Positions 15,775 through 21,754 are shown, counted from the stretch's first letter. The stretch: 21,754 nucleotides of DNA from Candidatus Peregrinibacteria bacterium CG_4_10_14_0_2_um_filter_43_11 (GCA_002792495.1 PFOK01000140.1:1-21754), one strand, 5' to 3'. The notes: a model not told the origin generated them from the letters alone. Translations and numbers: made by a program.

Positions 15775-16980
15775 ATGATTAAAACTTATATACCGAGAGA
15801 TATTTATCTCAAACGGATAGAGCCGTTCATAGATAAGGATGTTATTAAAGTACTGGTAGGCCAGCGCAGAGTGGGGAAAAGCTATCTTTTGTTTCAGATA
15901 ATGGACTTAATAAAAAAAAAGCACAAAAATCCGAATATCGTCTACATCAACAAGGAATTAAACGAATTTGAAAATATATTGAATCACAAAGATTTATTAG
16001 AATTTATTGGCAAAAAAGTTATAAAAAATGTAAAAACATATGTTTTTATAGACGAAATTCAGGATATCGGTCAATTTGAAAAAGCCCTCCGAAGTCTGCA
16101 GGCCGAAGGTTTATATGATATTTATTGTACGGGGAGTAACGCGAATTTATTCTCAGGCGAACTGGCAACATACCTCAGCGGAAGATACATTGAAATAAAA
16201 GTTTACAGTCTTTCGTACGAAGAATTCCTGAGGTTCAAAAGCCTCGATAGCAACAAGGAGTCTTTGTTGAAATTTATAAAATACGGAGGATTGCCTTATT
16301 TGATACATCTTCCCCTGGAAGACGAAGTGATTTACGATTATTTGAGCAATATCTACTCCGCGATACTTTTTAAAGACATAATAAAAAGACATAGAGTCAG
16401 GAATGCGGTCATACTCGAAAGGCTTATAGAATTTTTGACGGACAACGTAGGAAGTTTTGTTACGGCAAAACGAATAAGTGATTTTTTGAAGTCACAAAAG
16501 ATAAAAATATCACCATCCGTGATTCTGAATTATCTCCAATATCTTTCAGCGGCATTTTTTATATTTAAAGTTCAGAGATCGGAAGTGGGAGGCAGGAAGA
16601 TATTTGAGATAAATGAAAAATACTATTTTGAAGACTTGGGACTAAAGCATTCAATACGCAGGTACAACAATAATGATATTAATAAAGTTTTGGAAAATCT
16701 GGTTTTTATGCATATGAAAATATGCGGATATTCCATTACGGTTGGACAAATCGGATCCAAAGAGATTGATTTTGTGTGTAGCAGAGGTGAAGAAAAAATT
16801 TATATTCAGGTTGCCTACATCATCAACGATGAAAAAACCCGGGAAAGGGAATTCGGCAATTTGCTGGGGATAAAAGATAACTACAAAAAAATAGTTGTCT
16901 CGATGGATGAAATGGGAGAAGGTAATTTTAAAGGCATCCGGCAAATAAATATTACGGATTTTTTAAGCAAGTATTGGTAA
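15775..16980 (+). CDS. AAA ATPase with DUF4143-type C-terminus
   Basis: The 401-residue protein has a Walker A motif GQRRVGKS (29-36), Walker B YVFIDEIQ (D93, E94) and the sensor-like CTGSNANLFS. A winged-helix/DUF4143 region follows from about residue 200, ending in a nuclease-like stretch (GSKEIDFVCSRGEEKIYIQVAY, with the ExDFV...Q pattern of PD-(D/E)XK folds). Such proteins are common, patchily distributed and of unclear function; a role in defence or mobile-element biology is often suspected. The composition is AT-rich compared with metK and rmlA. It stands alone with its own promoter and no coupled partner. Confidence 0.88.
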   Translation: MIKTYIPRDIYLKRIEPFIDKDVIKVLVGQRRVGKSYLLFQIMDLIKKKHKNPNIVYINKELNEFENILNHKDLLEFIGKKVIKNVKTYVFIDEIQDIGQFEKALRSLQAEGLYDIYCTGSNANLFSGELATYLSGRYIEIKVYSLSYEEFLRFKSLDSNKESLLKFIKYGGLPYLIHLPLEDEVIYDYLSNIYSAILFKDIIKRHRVRNAVILERLIEFLTDNVGSFVTAKRISDFLKSQKIKISPSVILNYLQYLSAAFFIFKVQRSEVGGRKIFEINEKYYFEDLGLKHSIRRYNNNDINKVLENLVFMHMKICGYSITVGQIGSKEIDFVCSRGEEKIYIQVAYIINDEKTREREFGNLLGIKDNYKKIVVSMDEMGEGNFKGIRQINITDFLSKYW

Positions 16981-17026
16981 AATTAATTTTTTCTTCACCT
17001 CATTCAAAATAACGATCGCAGGTTTA

Positions 17027-17056
17027 TTGACAAAAGAGAATCGGTTCGCTTAAAAT
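17027..17056 (+). promoter_or_regulatory. Promoter of the SAM-riboswitch/metK transcript
   Basis: TTGACA (17027-17032, perfect -35), an 18-base spacer and TAAAAT (17051-17056, five of six) predict transcription from about 17063. That is just before the first helix of the riboswitch at 17072. The agreement between promoter and RNA start supports both calls. Confidence 0.75.
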
Positions 17057-17070
17057 GGAAGCACAATTAG

Positions 17071-17217
17071 CCTCATCAAGAGTAGCGGGTAGAGATTTGG
17101 CTCAGTAACCCGCTCCGCAACCGGTCTGAAGTGACATTCAGAAAAGGGTGCGCCATCCAAAATATGTCCCCGCGTAGGCTGGGGACATGTCCCCGCGTAA
17201 GCTGGGGATAAGATGAG
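17071..17217 (+). ncRNA. SAM-I (S-box) riboswitch aptamer
   Basis: The conserved S-box features are present in order. P1 is CTCATC (17072-17077) with GATGAG (17212-17217), and AAGAG follows the first P1 strand. P2 is AGCGGGT (17084-17090) with ACCCGCT (17108-17114). Its loop TGGC (17098-17101) can form the known pseudoknot with GCCA (17152-17155). GCAACC is at 17117-17122. P3 is TCTGAA (17125-17130) with TTCAGA (17137-17142), followed by AAGGGTGC and ATCC. P4 can close as ATCC (17155-17158) with GGAT (17206-17209), followed directly by AAGATGAG as in known S-boxes. It binds S-adenosylmethionine; location ahead of metK fits feedback control. P4 is enlarged by a tandem repeat. Confidence 0.85.
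17164..17209. repeat. Two tandem 23-base palindromic units inside riboswitch P4
   Basis: Units 17164-17186 and 17187-17209 differ at two positions only. ATGTCCCC (17164-17171) pairs perfectly with GGGGACAT (17181-17188), and the junction GGGGACATGTCCCC (17181-17194) is itself a perfect palindrome. Unit 2 can form TCCCC/GGGGA. Several mutually exclusive folds are therefore possible. Confidence 0.9.
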
Positions 17218-17233
17218 TAGTCACCTAAAATGG

Positions 17234-17265
17234 CTTCTCATTAACTTAAGAAGTTTTTATTATTT
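17234..17265 (+). terminator. Riboswitch-controlled terminator (expression platform)
   Basis: CTTCT (17234-17238) pairs with AGAAG (17249-17253) and is followed by TTTTTATTATTTT. ATGAGTAG (17213-17220), which contains the 3' strand of P1, can instead pair with CTTCTCAT (17234-17241), seven of eight bases. So SAM binding (P1 formed) would free the terminator, and low SAM would favour the antiterminator. The terminator stem is short (5 bp), which lowers confidence. Confidence 0.65.
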
Positions 17266-17279
17266 TATTGGTTTGTTAA

Positions 17280-17678
17280 ATGGATTCATTTGCTAGTATT
17301 AAAAATTTAAAGGATTTAGAAGTCTATCAATTAGCACGAGAACTTGGAAAACTGGTTTGGAATATTGTTATTCAATGGGATTATTCAAAACGTAAAACAA
17401 TCGGAGATCAATGGACCCAGTCAACCGATTCAATCTCCGCAAATATCGCGGAAGGATACGGACGTTATTACTTTAAGGAGACCATACGATTTTATTATTA
17501 TTCTCGTGGCTCAGAATTTGAATCTTATGATTGGTTTGAAAAGGCAAAAGAAAGAGGATTGCTAAAAGAGGGGGAAATTGATCAATTCCAAATATTAATG
17601 GATCAAATCCCAAAAGAATTAAATATTTTAATCAAACGTACACGTATAAATGCTGAAAATTATGGAAGGGAACAATAA
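17280..17678 (+). CDS. Four-helix-bundle protein (23S rRNA IVP-like)
   Basis: The 132-residue protein matches the four-helix-bundle/S23 family. It starts with IKNLKDLEVYQLARELGKLVW, then GDQWTQSTDSISANIAEGYGRYYFKETIRFYYYSRGSEFE, then two further helices. The family was first seen in intervening sequences of 23S rRNA genes, but free-standing copies are common and of unknown function. Here it lies directly after the SAM riboswitch terminator and 23 bases before metK, so it should be on the SAM-controlled transcript. Composition is AT-rich. Its 3' end has a degenerate sister copy at 19854-19907. The start is the first ATG after the terminator; no Shine-Dalgarno sequence is seen. Confidence 0.9.
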   Translation: MDSFASIKNLKDLEVYQLARELGKLVWNIVIQWDYSKRKTIGDQWTQSTDSISANIAEGYGRYYFKETIRFYYYSRGSEFESYDWFEKAKERGLLKEGEIDQFQILMDQIPKELNILIKRTRINAENYGREQ

Positions 17679-17701
17679 ATTAATAAACTAATAGATCAAT
17701 T
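17674..17701 (+). repeat. Octamer repeat (AATAAAYY-type) before metK
   Basis: AATAAATT, AATAAACT, AATAGATC and AATT follow each other from the four-helix-bundle stop to the metK ATG. The same octamer array, with five units, precedes ahcY at 19903-19941. Confidence 0.7.
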
Positions 17702-18877
17702 ATGAGTAAATACTTTTTCACTTCCGAGTCCGTCACGGAAGGTCACCCTGATAAAATCTGCGATCAAATTGCCGATGCGGTCCTCGATGCTGTCCTCACC
17801 GACGATCCCGATAGCGCGTGTTGCTGTGAAGTCTTTACCACAACGGGTCTCATTGTTGTGGGAGGCGAAATCACCACTAAAACATATGTCGACATCCAAA
17901 AAATCGCTCGCGATACGCTTAAAAAAATCGGTTACGACAATGCCGATTACGGAATCGATTACAAGAGTTGCGCGGTGCTCAACGCCATTCACGAACAGAG
18001 CGCGGATATCGCGCAGGGGGAAGATGCCGAAAAAGGCACTCACAAGGCCCAGGGGGCGGGGGATCAGGGGATGATGGTGGGGTTTGCCTGCACGGAAACG
18101 CCGGAGCTCATGCCCCTTCCCATCATGCTCGCGCACGGGCTCACCCGTCGTTTGGCCGAGGTACGCAAAAACGGCACCATCCCCTACCTTCGCCCGGATG
18201 GCAAAAGCCAGGTGACAGTGGAATACGAAGAAGATCCTTCCGACCACGGAATGGTCGGCAAACCGGTGAGTGTAGAGACGGTCGTTATCGCGGCACAGCA
18301 TCACGACGATATCTCTCATGAACAAATCCGCGCGGATATCATCGAACACGTCATTAAGCCGGTTTGCGGAAAATGGCTACGTAAAGACACTCATTTCCTC
18401 ATCAACGAAACGGGTAAATTCGTCATCGGTGGTCCCCAGGGGGATACCGGCGTCACCGGTCGCAAAATCATCGTCGACACCTACGGCAGTATGGGTCGTC
18501 ACGGAGGCGGCGCGTTTAGCGGAAAAGTACCCAACAAACAGGATCGCTCCGGCGCTTACATGGCGCGTTACATCGCCAAAAATGTCGTCGCGGCCGGGTT
18601 GGCCGGTCAATTCGAAGTTCAGCTCGCGTACGCCATCGGTTATCCCGAGCCGGTTTCCGTTCATGTGAATCCGTTCGGAACAGGAAAAGTGTCCAATGAG
18701 GTGATCGAAAAAGCCATCCGCCGGGTTTTTGACATGACTCCCGCCGGCATCATCAAAACGCTTGATCTCAAACGCCCTATTTACAGTGCCACTGCGGCTT
18801 ACGGCCATTTTGGTCGCTCCGAATTCCCATGGGAAAAATTGGACAAAGTAGAGGCATTAAAGCAGGCGGTTCAATAG
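17702..18877 (+). CDS. metK: S-adenosylmethionine synthetase
   Basis: The 391-residue enzyme makes S-adenosylmethionine from methionine and ATP. The family motifs are GHPDKICDQIADA (H15, D17), GAGDQGMM, GGPQGDTGVTGRKIIVDTYGS, GGGAFSGK...DRSGAY (268-285) and the C-terminal AAYGHFGRSEFPWEK. Lysines K275 and K279 and D281 correspond to E. coli K265, K269 and D271. The residue after K275 is Val (V276), where Asp is nearly invariant (GKDPxKxD becomes GKVPNKQD); this is unusual. Base composition is clearly more GC-rich than the flanking four-helix-bundle and MNT genes. It lies downstream of the SAM riboswitch, so synthesis is probably feedback-controlled. Start ATG follows the octamer repeats, without a Shine-Dalgarno sequence. 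Confidence 0.97.
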   Translation: MSKYFFTSESVTEGHPDKICDQIADAVLDAVLTDDPDSACCCEVFTTTGLIVVGGEITTKTYVDIQKIARDTLKKIGYDNADYGIDYKSCAVLNAIHEQSADIAQGEDAEKGTHKAQGAGDQGMMVGFACTETPELMPLPIMLAHGLTRRLAEVRKNGTIPYLRPDGKSQVTVEYEEDPSDHGMVGKPVSVETVVIAAQHHDDISHEQIRADIIEHVIKPVCGKWLRKDTHFLINETGKFVIGGPQGDTGVTGRKIIVDTYGSMGRHGGGAFSGKVPNKQDRSGAYMARYIAKNVVAAGLAGQFEVQLAYAIGYPEPVSVHVNPFGTGKVSNEVIEKAIRRVFDMTPAGIIKTLDLKRPIYSATAAYGHFGRSEFPWEKLDKVEALKQAVQ

Positions 18878-18900
18878 ATTTGACTTTTTATTGTAATAAG

Positions 18901-18931
18901 TTACAGTGATTACTGTAAAAAATAACAGTTA
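18901..18931. promoter_or_regulatory. Palindromic operator upstream of the MNT/HEPN pair
   Basis: TTACAGTGATTACTGTAA (18901-18918) has perfect 7-base arms around a 4-base spacer. A further half-site, TAACAGT, begins at 18923, exactly 22 bases after the first TTACAGT, which puts it on the same face of the helix. The array ends 3 bases before the ATG at 18935. The first protein has a winged-helix N-terminus, so autorepression is likely. Confidence 0.7.
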
Positions 18932-18934
18932 ATA

Positions 18935-19480
18935 ATGTTTAATTTTCGTTCGACAATCACTGTGAAATTACTCAGTTATTTTCTTCTGAATCCGGAAGAG
19001 AAAAACTACTTAAATGAATTGGCGCGTCTCTTAAAAGTTGATTCAGGGAACCTGGATAGGAAAATTAAAAAACTTGAGCAGGAAGGTGTTTTTGTGAGCG
19101 AAAAAAGAGGGAATCAGAGATATTACTTCCTGAATAAAAAATACCCTCTTTTAAAGGAACTTAAAAAAATATTCGAAGCAAAATACAGTTTGGCGGAAAA
19201 AATAACATCCGTTTTAAAAAAAATAAAAGGAGTCAAAGAAGCTTATTTTTTTGGTTCTTATGCAACGGATTCTCTCCGGGAGGGGAGTGATATTGATTTA
19301 CTCATTGTGGGGAGGCATAAGACGCGTGATGTTCAGGAAAAAATACTGGAGTTCCAGCGATTTTATAAAAGAGAGTTTAATATCATCAATATTACGGAAG
19401 ATGAGCTCAGGGAAAGAAAAAAGAATAAAGACCCTTTCATAACTCATTTGTTTTCAAATCAATTGATAAAAATAATTTAA
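18935..19480 (+). CDS. Winged-helix + MNT nucleotidyltransferase (antitoxin-like)
   Basis: Residues 1-75 form a winged-helix DNA-binding domain (NPEEKNYLNELARLLKVD, GNLDRKIKKLEQEGVF, then a basic wing GNQRYYF). Residues 90-181 form a minimal nucleotidyltransferase domain with GS (107-108) and the metal-binding pair D119/D121 in GSDIDLLIVG. MNT proteins paired with HEPN proteins act as antitoxins; MntA-type members inactivate HepT toxins by adding AMP. The winged helix probably binds the palindromes just upstream. The stop overlaps the start of the next gene (TTTAATG, two bases shared). The pair sits between metK and ahcY and is more AT-rich than both, which suggests insertion. Confidence 0.88.
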   Translation: MFNFRSTITVKLLSYFLLNPEEKNYLNELARLLKVDSGNLDRKIKKLEQEGVFVSEKRGNQRYYFLNKKYPLLKELKKIFEAKYSLAEKITSVLKKIKGVKEAYFFGSYATDSLREGSDIDLLIVGRHKTRDVQEKILEFQRFYKREFNIINITEDELRERKKNKDPFITHLFSNQLIKII

Positions 19481-19860
19481 TGTTTGAAAAGTTTTCGTTT
19501 CAAAAAGAACAGGTAACGCTTTATTTTAACGCGGCACTGAGAGATATTAAAATCGCGGAAAAATCGGACGTATCGGAAGTTGTTTTCCGGTTTTCTTATG
19601 ATGCATTTCTTAAATTAGCTATCGCTTTCTGTTCCAAACATAATTTGCGTGTCAAGGCCCGTGCAGGACATCACATCGAACTCATCAACATGTTTTCGGA
19701 GCTGACAGGCGACAAAACAATTGAGGTGATTGGCAACGAAATGAGAGCAAAACGCAATATCGATCTGTACAGCGGGGGCACTTTGATCACCAAAAAAGAA
19801 TCCAAAGAATATTTTCATTGGATTGATGGGTTGATTCAAAGATATCAGAATCAATTTTAA
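19479..19860 (+). CDS. HEPN-domain protein (toxin-like partner of MNT)
   Basis: The reading frame starts at ATG 19480 and gives 126 residues, mostly helical, with the HEPN signature region MRAKRNIDLYSGG (R92, N93, Y97). The usual RNase motif is R-x4-6-H; here Tyr97 replaces the histidine, as in HEPN subfamilies with an RN...Y pattern. Ribonuclease activity is therefore uncertain. GHHIELINMF forms an earlier conserved helix. Coupled to the MNT gene, it is probably its partner in a complex. The stop codon (19858-19860) lies exactly where homology to the four-helix-bundle 3' end begins, marking an ancient junction. Confidence 0.82.
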
Positions 19861-19907
19861 TCAAACGCACACGAACAAATGCGCAAAATTATGAAAAGGA
19901 ACAATAA
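19854..19907 (+). pseudogene. 3' fossil of a second four-helix-bundle gene
   Basis: In the frame of the four-helix-bundle gene at 17280, this stretch reads ILIKRTRTNAQNYEKEQ and then TAA. The end of the intact protein is ILIKRTRINAENYGREQ. Thirteen of seventeen residues agree and the stop is shared. The remainder of the gene is missing; the HEPN gene occupies the place immediately upstream. No start codon or 5' part is found. Confidence 0.85.
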
Positions 19908-19941
19908 ATTAATAAACCAATAAATCAATAAACTAATAAAT
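19903..19941 (+). repeat. Five-unit octamer array before ahcY
   Basis: AATAAATT, AATAAACC, AATAAATC, AATAAACT and AATAAAT follow head to tail and end at the base before the ahcY ATG. The array begins inside the fossil's last codon, exactly as the array before metK begins in the four-helix-bundle's last codon. Confidence 0.9.
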
Positions 19942-21228
19942 ATGAATTATAAAATAAAGGATATAAAATTATCCGAATTCGGCCGTAAGGAAATCGAAAT
20001 TGCCGAAAAGGAAATGCCGGGACTCATGGCGCTTCGTCAGAAATATGGCGAATCAAAACTTCTGCATGGTGCGCGTATCGCCGGTTGTATCCACATGACC
20101 ATTCAAACCGCCGTTCTGATCGAAACCTTGATCGAATTGGGCGCGGAAGTTCGCTGGAGCAGTTGCAACATTTTTTCCACTCAAGACCACGCCGCCGCTG
20201 CCATTGCCACTACCGGCGTTCCCGTATTCGCCTGGAAAGGCGAAACCGAAGAGGAATATTGGTGGTGTGTGGAACAATCACTCAAATTTTCCGATGGAAA
20301 GGGTCCTAATATGATTTTGGATGACGGTGGTGATCTCACTCAGTTGATTTACGAAAAATATCCGGAGATGTTGATCGAAATTCGTGGCATCACCGAAGAA
20401 ACGACAACGGGCGTCCATCGCCTTTATCAAATGATGAAGGAAGGCAAACTCAAGACTCCGGCGATCAACGTGAACGATTCCGTCACCAAAAGTAAATTCG
20501 ACAATCTCTACGGTTGTCGTGAATCCCTTGCCGATGGCATCAAGCGAGCGACCGATGTGATGATTGCGGGAAAGGTCGTGGTCGTAGCGGGTTATGGCGA
20601 TGTGGGCAAGGGGTGCGCGCATTCCATGCGTTCGTATGGCGCCCGTGTGATCGTGACCGAAGTCGATCCCATCATTGCCCTGCAGGCCGCGATGGAAGGC
20701 TACGAAGTCAAACCGATGGATGAAGCGTGCAAAGAAGGAAATATTTTTGTGACCGCCACAGGCTGCTTAGATGTGATCATGGGAAAACATTTGGAGCAAA
20801 TGAAAGATCAAACCATCGTGTGTAACATCGGTCACTTTGATTCCGAAATCAATGTCGCCTGGTTGCAAGCGAATGCGGAAAAAATCAATATCAAGCCTCA
20901 AGTGGATAAATTTGTTCTCAAAAACGGCAACGAACTGATTCTACTGGCCGAAGGTCGCCTCGTTAATCTGGGCTGTGCCACCGGTCACCCCAGTTTTGTA
21001 ATGAGCAACTCCTTCACCAATCAGGTTCTTGCTCAAATAGAATTGTTTACTAAAACAAGCGATTACCCCGTGGGCGTTTACATGTTGCCAAAAAAACTCG
21101 ATGAAGAAGTCGCCCGACTCCATTTGGAAAAAATTGGTGTCAGACTCGAAACACTCACCGAAAAACAGGCAGAGTACCTCGGCATCTCCGTCGAAGGCCC
21201 TTATAAACCGGAACATTACAGGTATTAA
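19942..21228 (+). CDS. ahcY: Adenosylhomocysteinase
   Basis: The 428-residue enzyme reversibly splits S-adenosylhomocysteine to adenosine and homocysteine with bound NAD. Visible motifs are HGARIAGCIHMTIQTAVL, SSCNIFSTQDHAAAAIA, DDGGDLT, GITEETTTGVHRL, NVNDSVTKSKFDN (catalytic Lys/Asp), the NAD loop GYGDVGKGCA, CNIGHFDSEI and the C-terminal YKPEHYRY, whose Lys and Tyr complete the NAD site of the partner subunit. The length fits the form without the roughly 40-residue insertion found in many bacteria. Composition is GC-richer, like metK, with which it forms the methyl cycle. The ATG follows the octamer repeats; no Shine-Dalgarno sequence. Confidence 0.97.
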   Translation: MNYKIKDIKLSEFGRKEIEIAEKEMPGLMALRQKYGESKLLHGARIAGCIHMTIQTAVLIETLIELGAEVRWSSCNIFSTQDHAAAAIATTGVPVFAWKGETEEEYWWCVEQSLKFSDGKGPNMILDDGGDLTQLIYEKYPEMLIEIRGITEETTTGVHRLYQMMKEGKLKTPAINVNDSVTKSKFDNLYGCRESLADGIKRATDVMIAGKVVVVAGYGDVGKGCAHSMRSYGARVIVTEVDPIIALQAAMEGYEVKPMDEACKEGNIFVTATGCLDVIMGKHLEQMKDQTIVCNIGHFDSEINVAWLQANAEKINIKPQVDKFVLKNGNELILLAEGRLVNLGCATGHPSFVMSNSFTNQVLAQIELFTKTSDYPVGVYMLPKKLDEEVARLHLEKIGVRLETLTEKQAEYLGISVEGPYKPEHYRY

Positions 21229-21754
21229 ATACCCCCTCTGCACTCCCCCTCATCTTTTCGTTAATCGTTTAACGGTTTCGATACGCGTATCGGTTCACGT
21301 TTAACGTCTGACGGTTCGTTTAACGTAAGACGAAAGACGATACTCACATCGATAACTTGCTCCGGCGCAATAACCCTCTCGTCTACTCTTCCTGCTTTTA
21401 TTGCCTTTTTTCCTGTGATTTGTTTTCGCTCGCCGCTGGGCGTTCCTTTTTGTAACCAAAAAGTAACCAAAAAGTTCCGGGGGTTCCTGAAGCCTATTCA
21501 TCGCTGTACTTCATTTCTTCATCGGGAGGCTCATTCACCCCCGGACCCCCGTTTCCTTTTATCATCAGGAATAAAACTCATAATCCATCGGAGATGGATC
21601 AGAAAAGGAATGGAAGAATGGTGTTTTCAAAAAAAGGAGGGCAAGAGGGCCAAGTGCCGGACCCAACGGGGCCCCTTTGGGGCGCGCCTGCCTGCCGGTA
21701 GGCAGGGAGCAGCCCCCGGTCACAGCAAGAAGATTAAGCACAACATTGAACATG
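21229..21754. other. Gene-free repeat-rich 3' region
   Basis: I see no supportable gene here. The stretch holds three CGTTTAACG copies (21266, 21298, 21317), a 14-base palindrome (21279-21292), a tandem 11-mer TAACCAAAAAG (21453-21474), and C/G-run inverted segments around 21475-21487 and 21537-21551. It also has GGGGCCCC (21668-21675) with CCCCTTTGGGG (21672-21682), and the near-palindrome CTGCCTGCCGGTAGGCAG (21688-21705), which translates as LPTGRQA on the minus strand. Short minus-strand frames span it but only read through repeats. Confidence 0.6.
21266..21325. repeat. CGTTTAACG repeats around the palindrome CGATACGCGTATCG
   Basis: Three exact CGTTTAACG copies begin at 21266, 21298 and 21317. 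Between the first and second lies CGATACGCGTATCG (21279-21292), a perfect 14-base palindrome. It is not followed by a T-run, so it does not look like a terminator for ahcY. Confidence 0.75.

Noticed and set aside
15775..16980. Transposase or prophage gene
   Set aside because: Walker motifs and the DUF4143-like C-terminus identify an AAA ATPase; no transposase, integrase or terminal inverted repeats are seen anywhere in the window.
17164..17209. CRISPR-like repeats (CCCCGCG...GGGGAT resembles type I-E repeats)
   Set aside because: Only two units, directly adjacent with no spacer, no cas genes, and they fall inside the P4 arm of the SAM riboswitch.
17280..17678. Four-helix-bundle gene as a sign of a 23S rRNA intervening sequence
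   Set aside because: No rRNA sequence flanks it; it lies between a riboswitch and metK.
17696..18808. Long antisense and alternate-frame open frames over metK
   Set aside because: GC-rich codon structure of metK opens shadow frames; metK itself has every family motif.
21261..21753. Minus-strand frames of 62-69 codons, including one with LPTGRQA
   Set aside because: They cross palindromes and tandem repeats, overlap one another, and show no recognisable domain; LPTGRQA is the translation of the CTGCC...GGCAG near-palindrome.

Overview
The window looks bacterial: dense genes, standard stop codons (TGA is used as a stop), sigma-70-like promoters and many overlapping starts and stops. Almost no start codon has a clear Shine-Dalgarno sequence; starts are preceded by A/T-rich stretches. 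That, together with four-helix-bundle and DUF4143 genes, a MNT/HEPN pair and small palindromic repeats that read as LPTGRQA, suggests a candidate-phylum (Patescibacteria/CPR-like) or Bacteroidota-like genome. This assignment is an inference and no marker here settles it.

Positions 1-14454 hold an AT-rich surface-glycan/lipid locus. It contains a 5'-truncated coiled-coil plus double GT2 glycosyltransferase, a DUF2142-like membrane protein (minus strand), a hexapeptide acyltransferase, then a tight plus-strand operon (4333-12222). The operon encodes a glutaminase/sugar amidotransferase fusion, a GT4 glycosyltransferase, a DegT-type aminotransferase, a HIT + cytidylyltransferase fusion, an ATP-grasp ligase, a CDP-alcohol phosphatidyltransferase and a UPF0104/MprF-like membrane protein. 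It meets, tail to tail with a 40-base overlap, a minus-strand pair: a DPM1/GtrB-like glycosyltransferase and a UDP-sugar 6-dehydrogenase. The run from 8635 to 12222 could build, decorate and move an unusual CDP-alcohol-derived lipid or glycan headgroup.

Positions 14552-15373 carry a promoter and a short rmlA-like nucleotidyltransferase of more GC-rich composition. A repeat-rich gap follows (15374-15710), then a DUF4143-type AAA ATPase with a near-consensus promoter.

Positions 17027-21228 form a methyl-cycle locus: a promoter, a SAM-I (S-box) riboswitch with a visible terminator/antiterminator, a four-helix-bundle gene, metK, an inserted MNT/HEPN toxin-antitoxin-like pair with its own palindromic operator, and ahcY. 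MetK makes S-adenosylmethionine and AhcY removes S-adenosylhomocysteine. A fossil of the 3' end of a second four-helix-bundle gene, followed by the same octamer repeats that precede metK, sits directly before ahcY. The last 526 bases hold palindromic and tandem repeats and no gene I can support.
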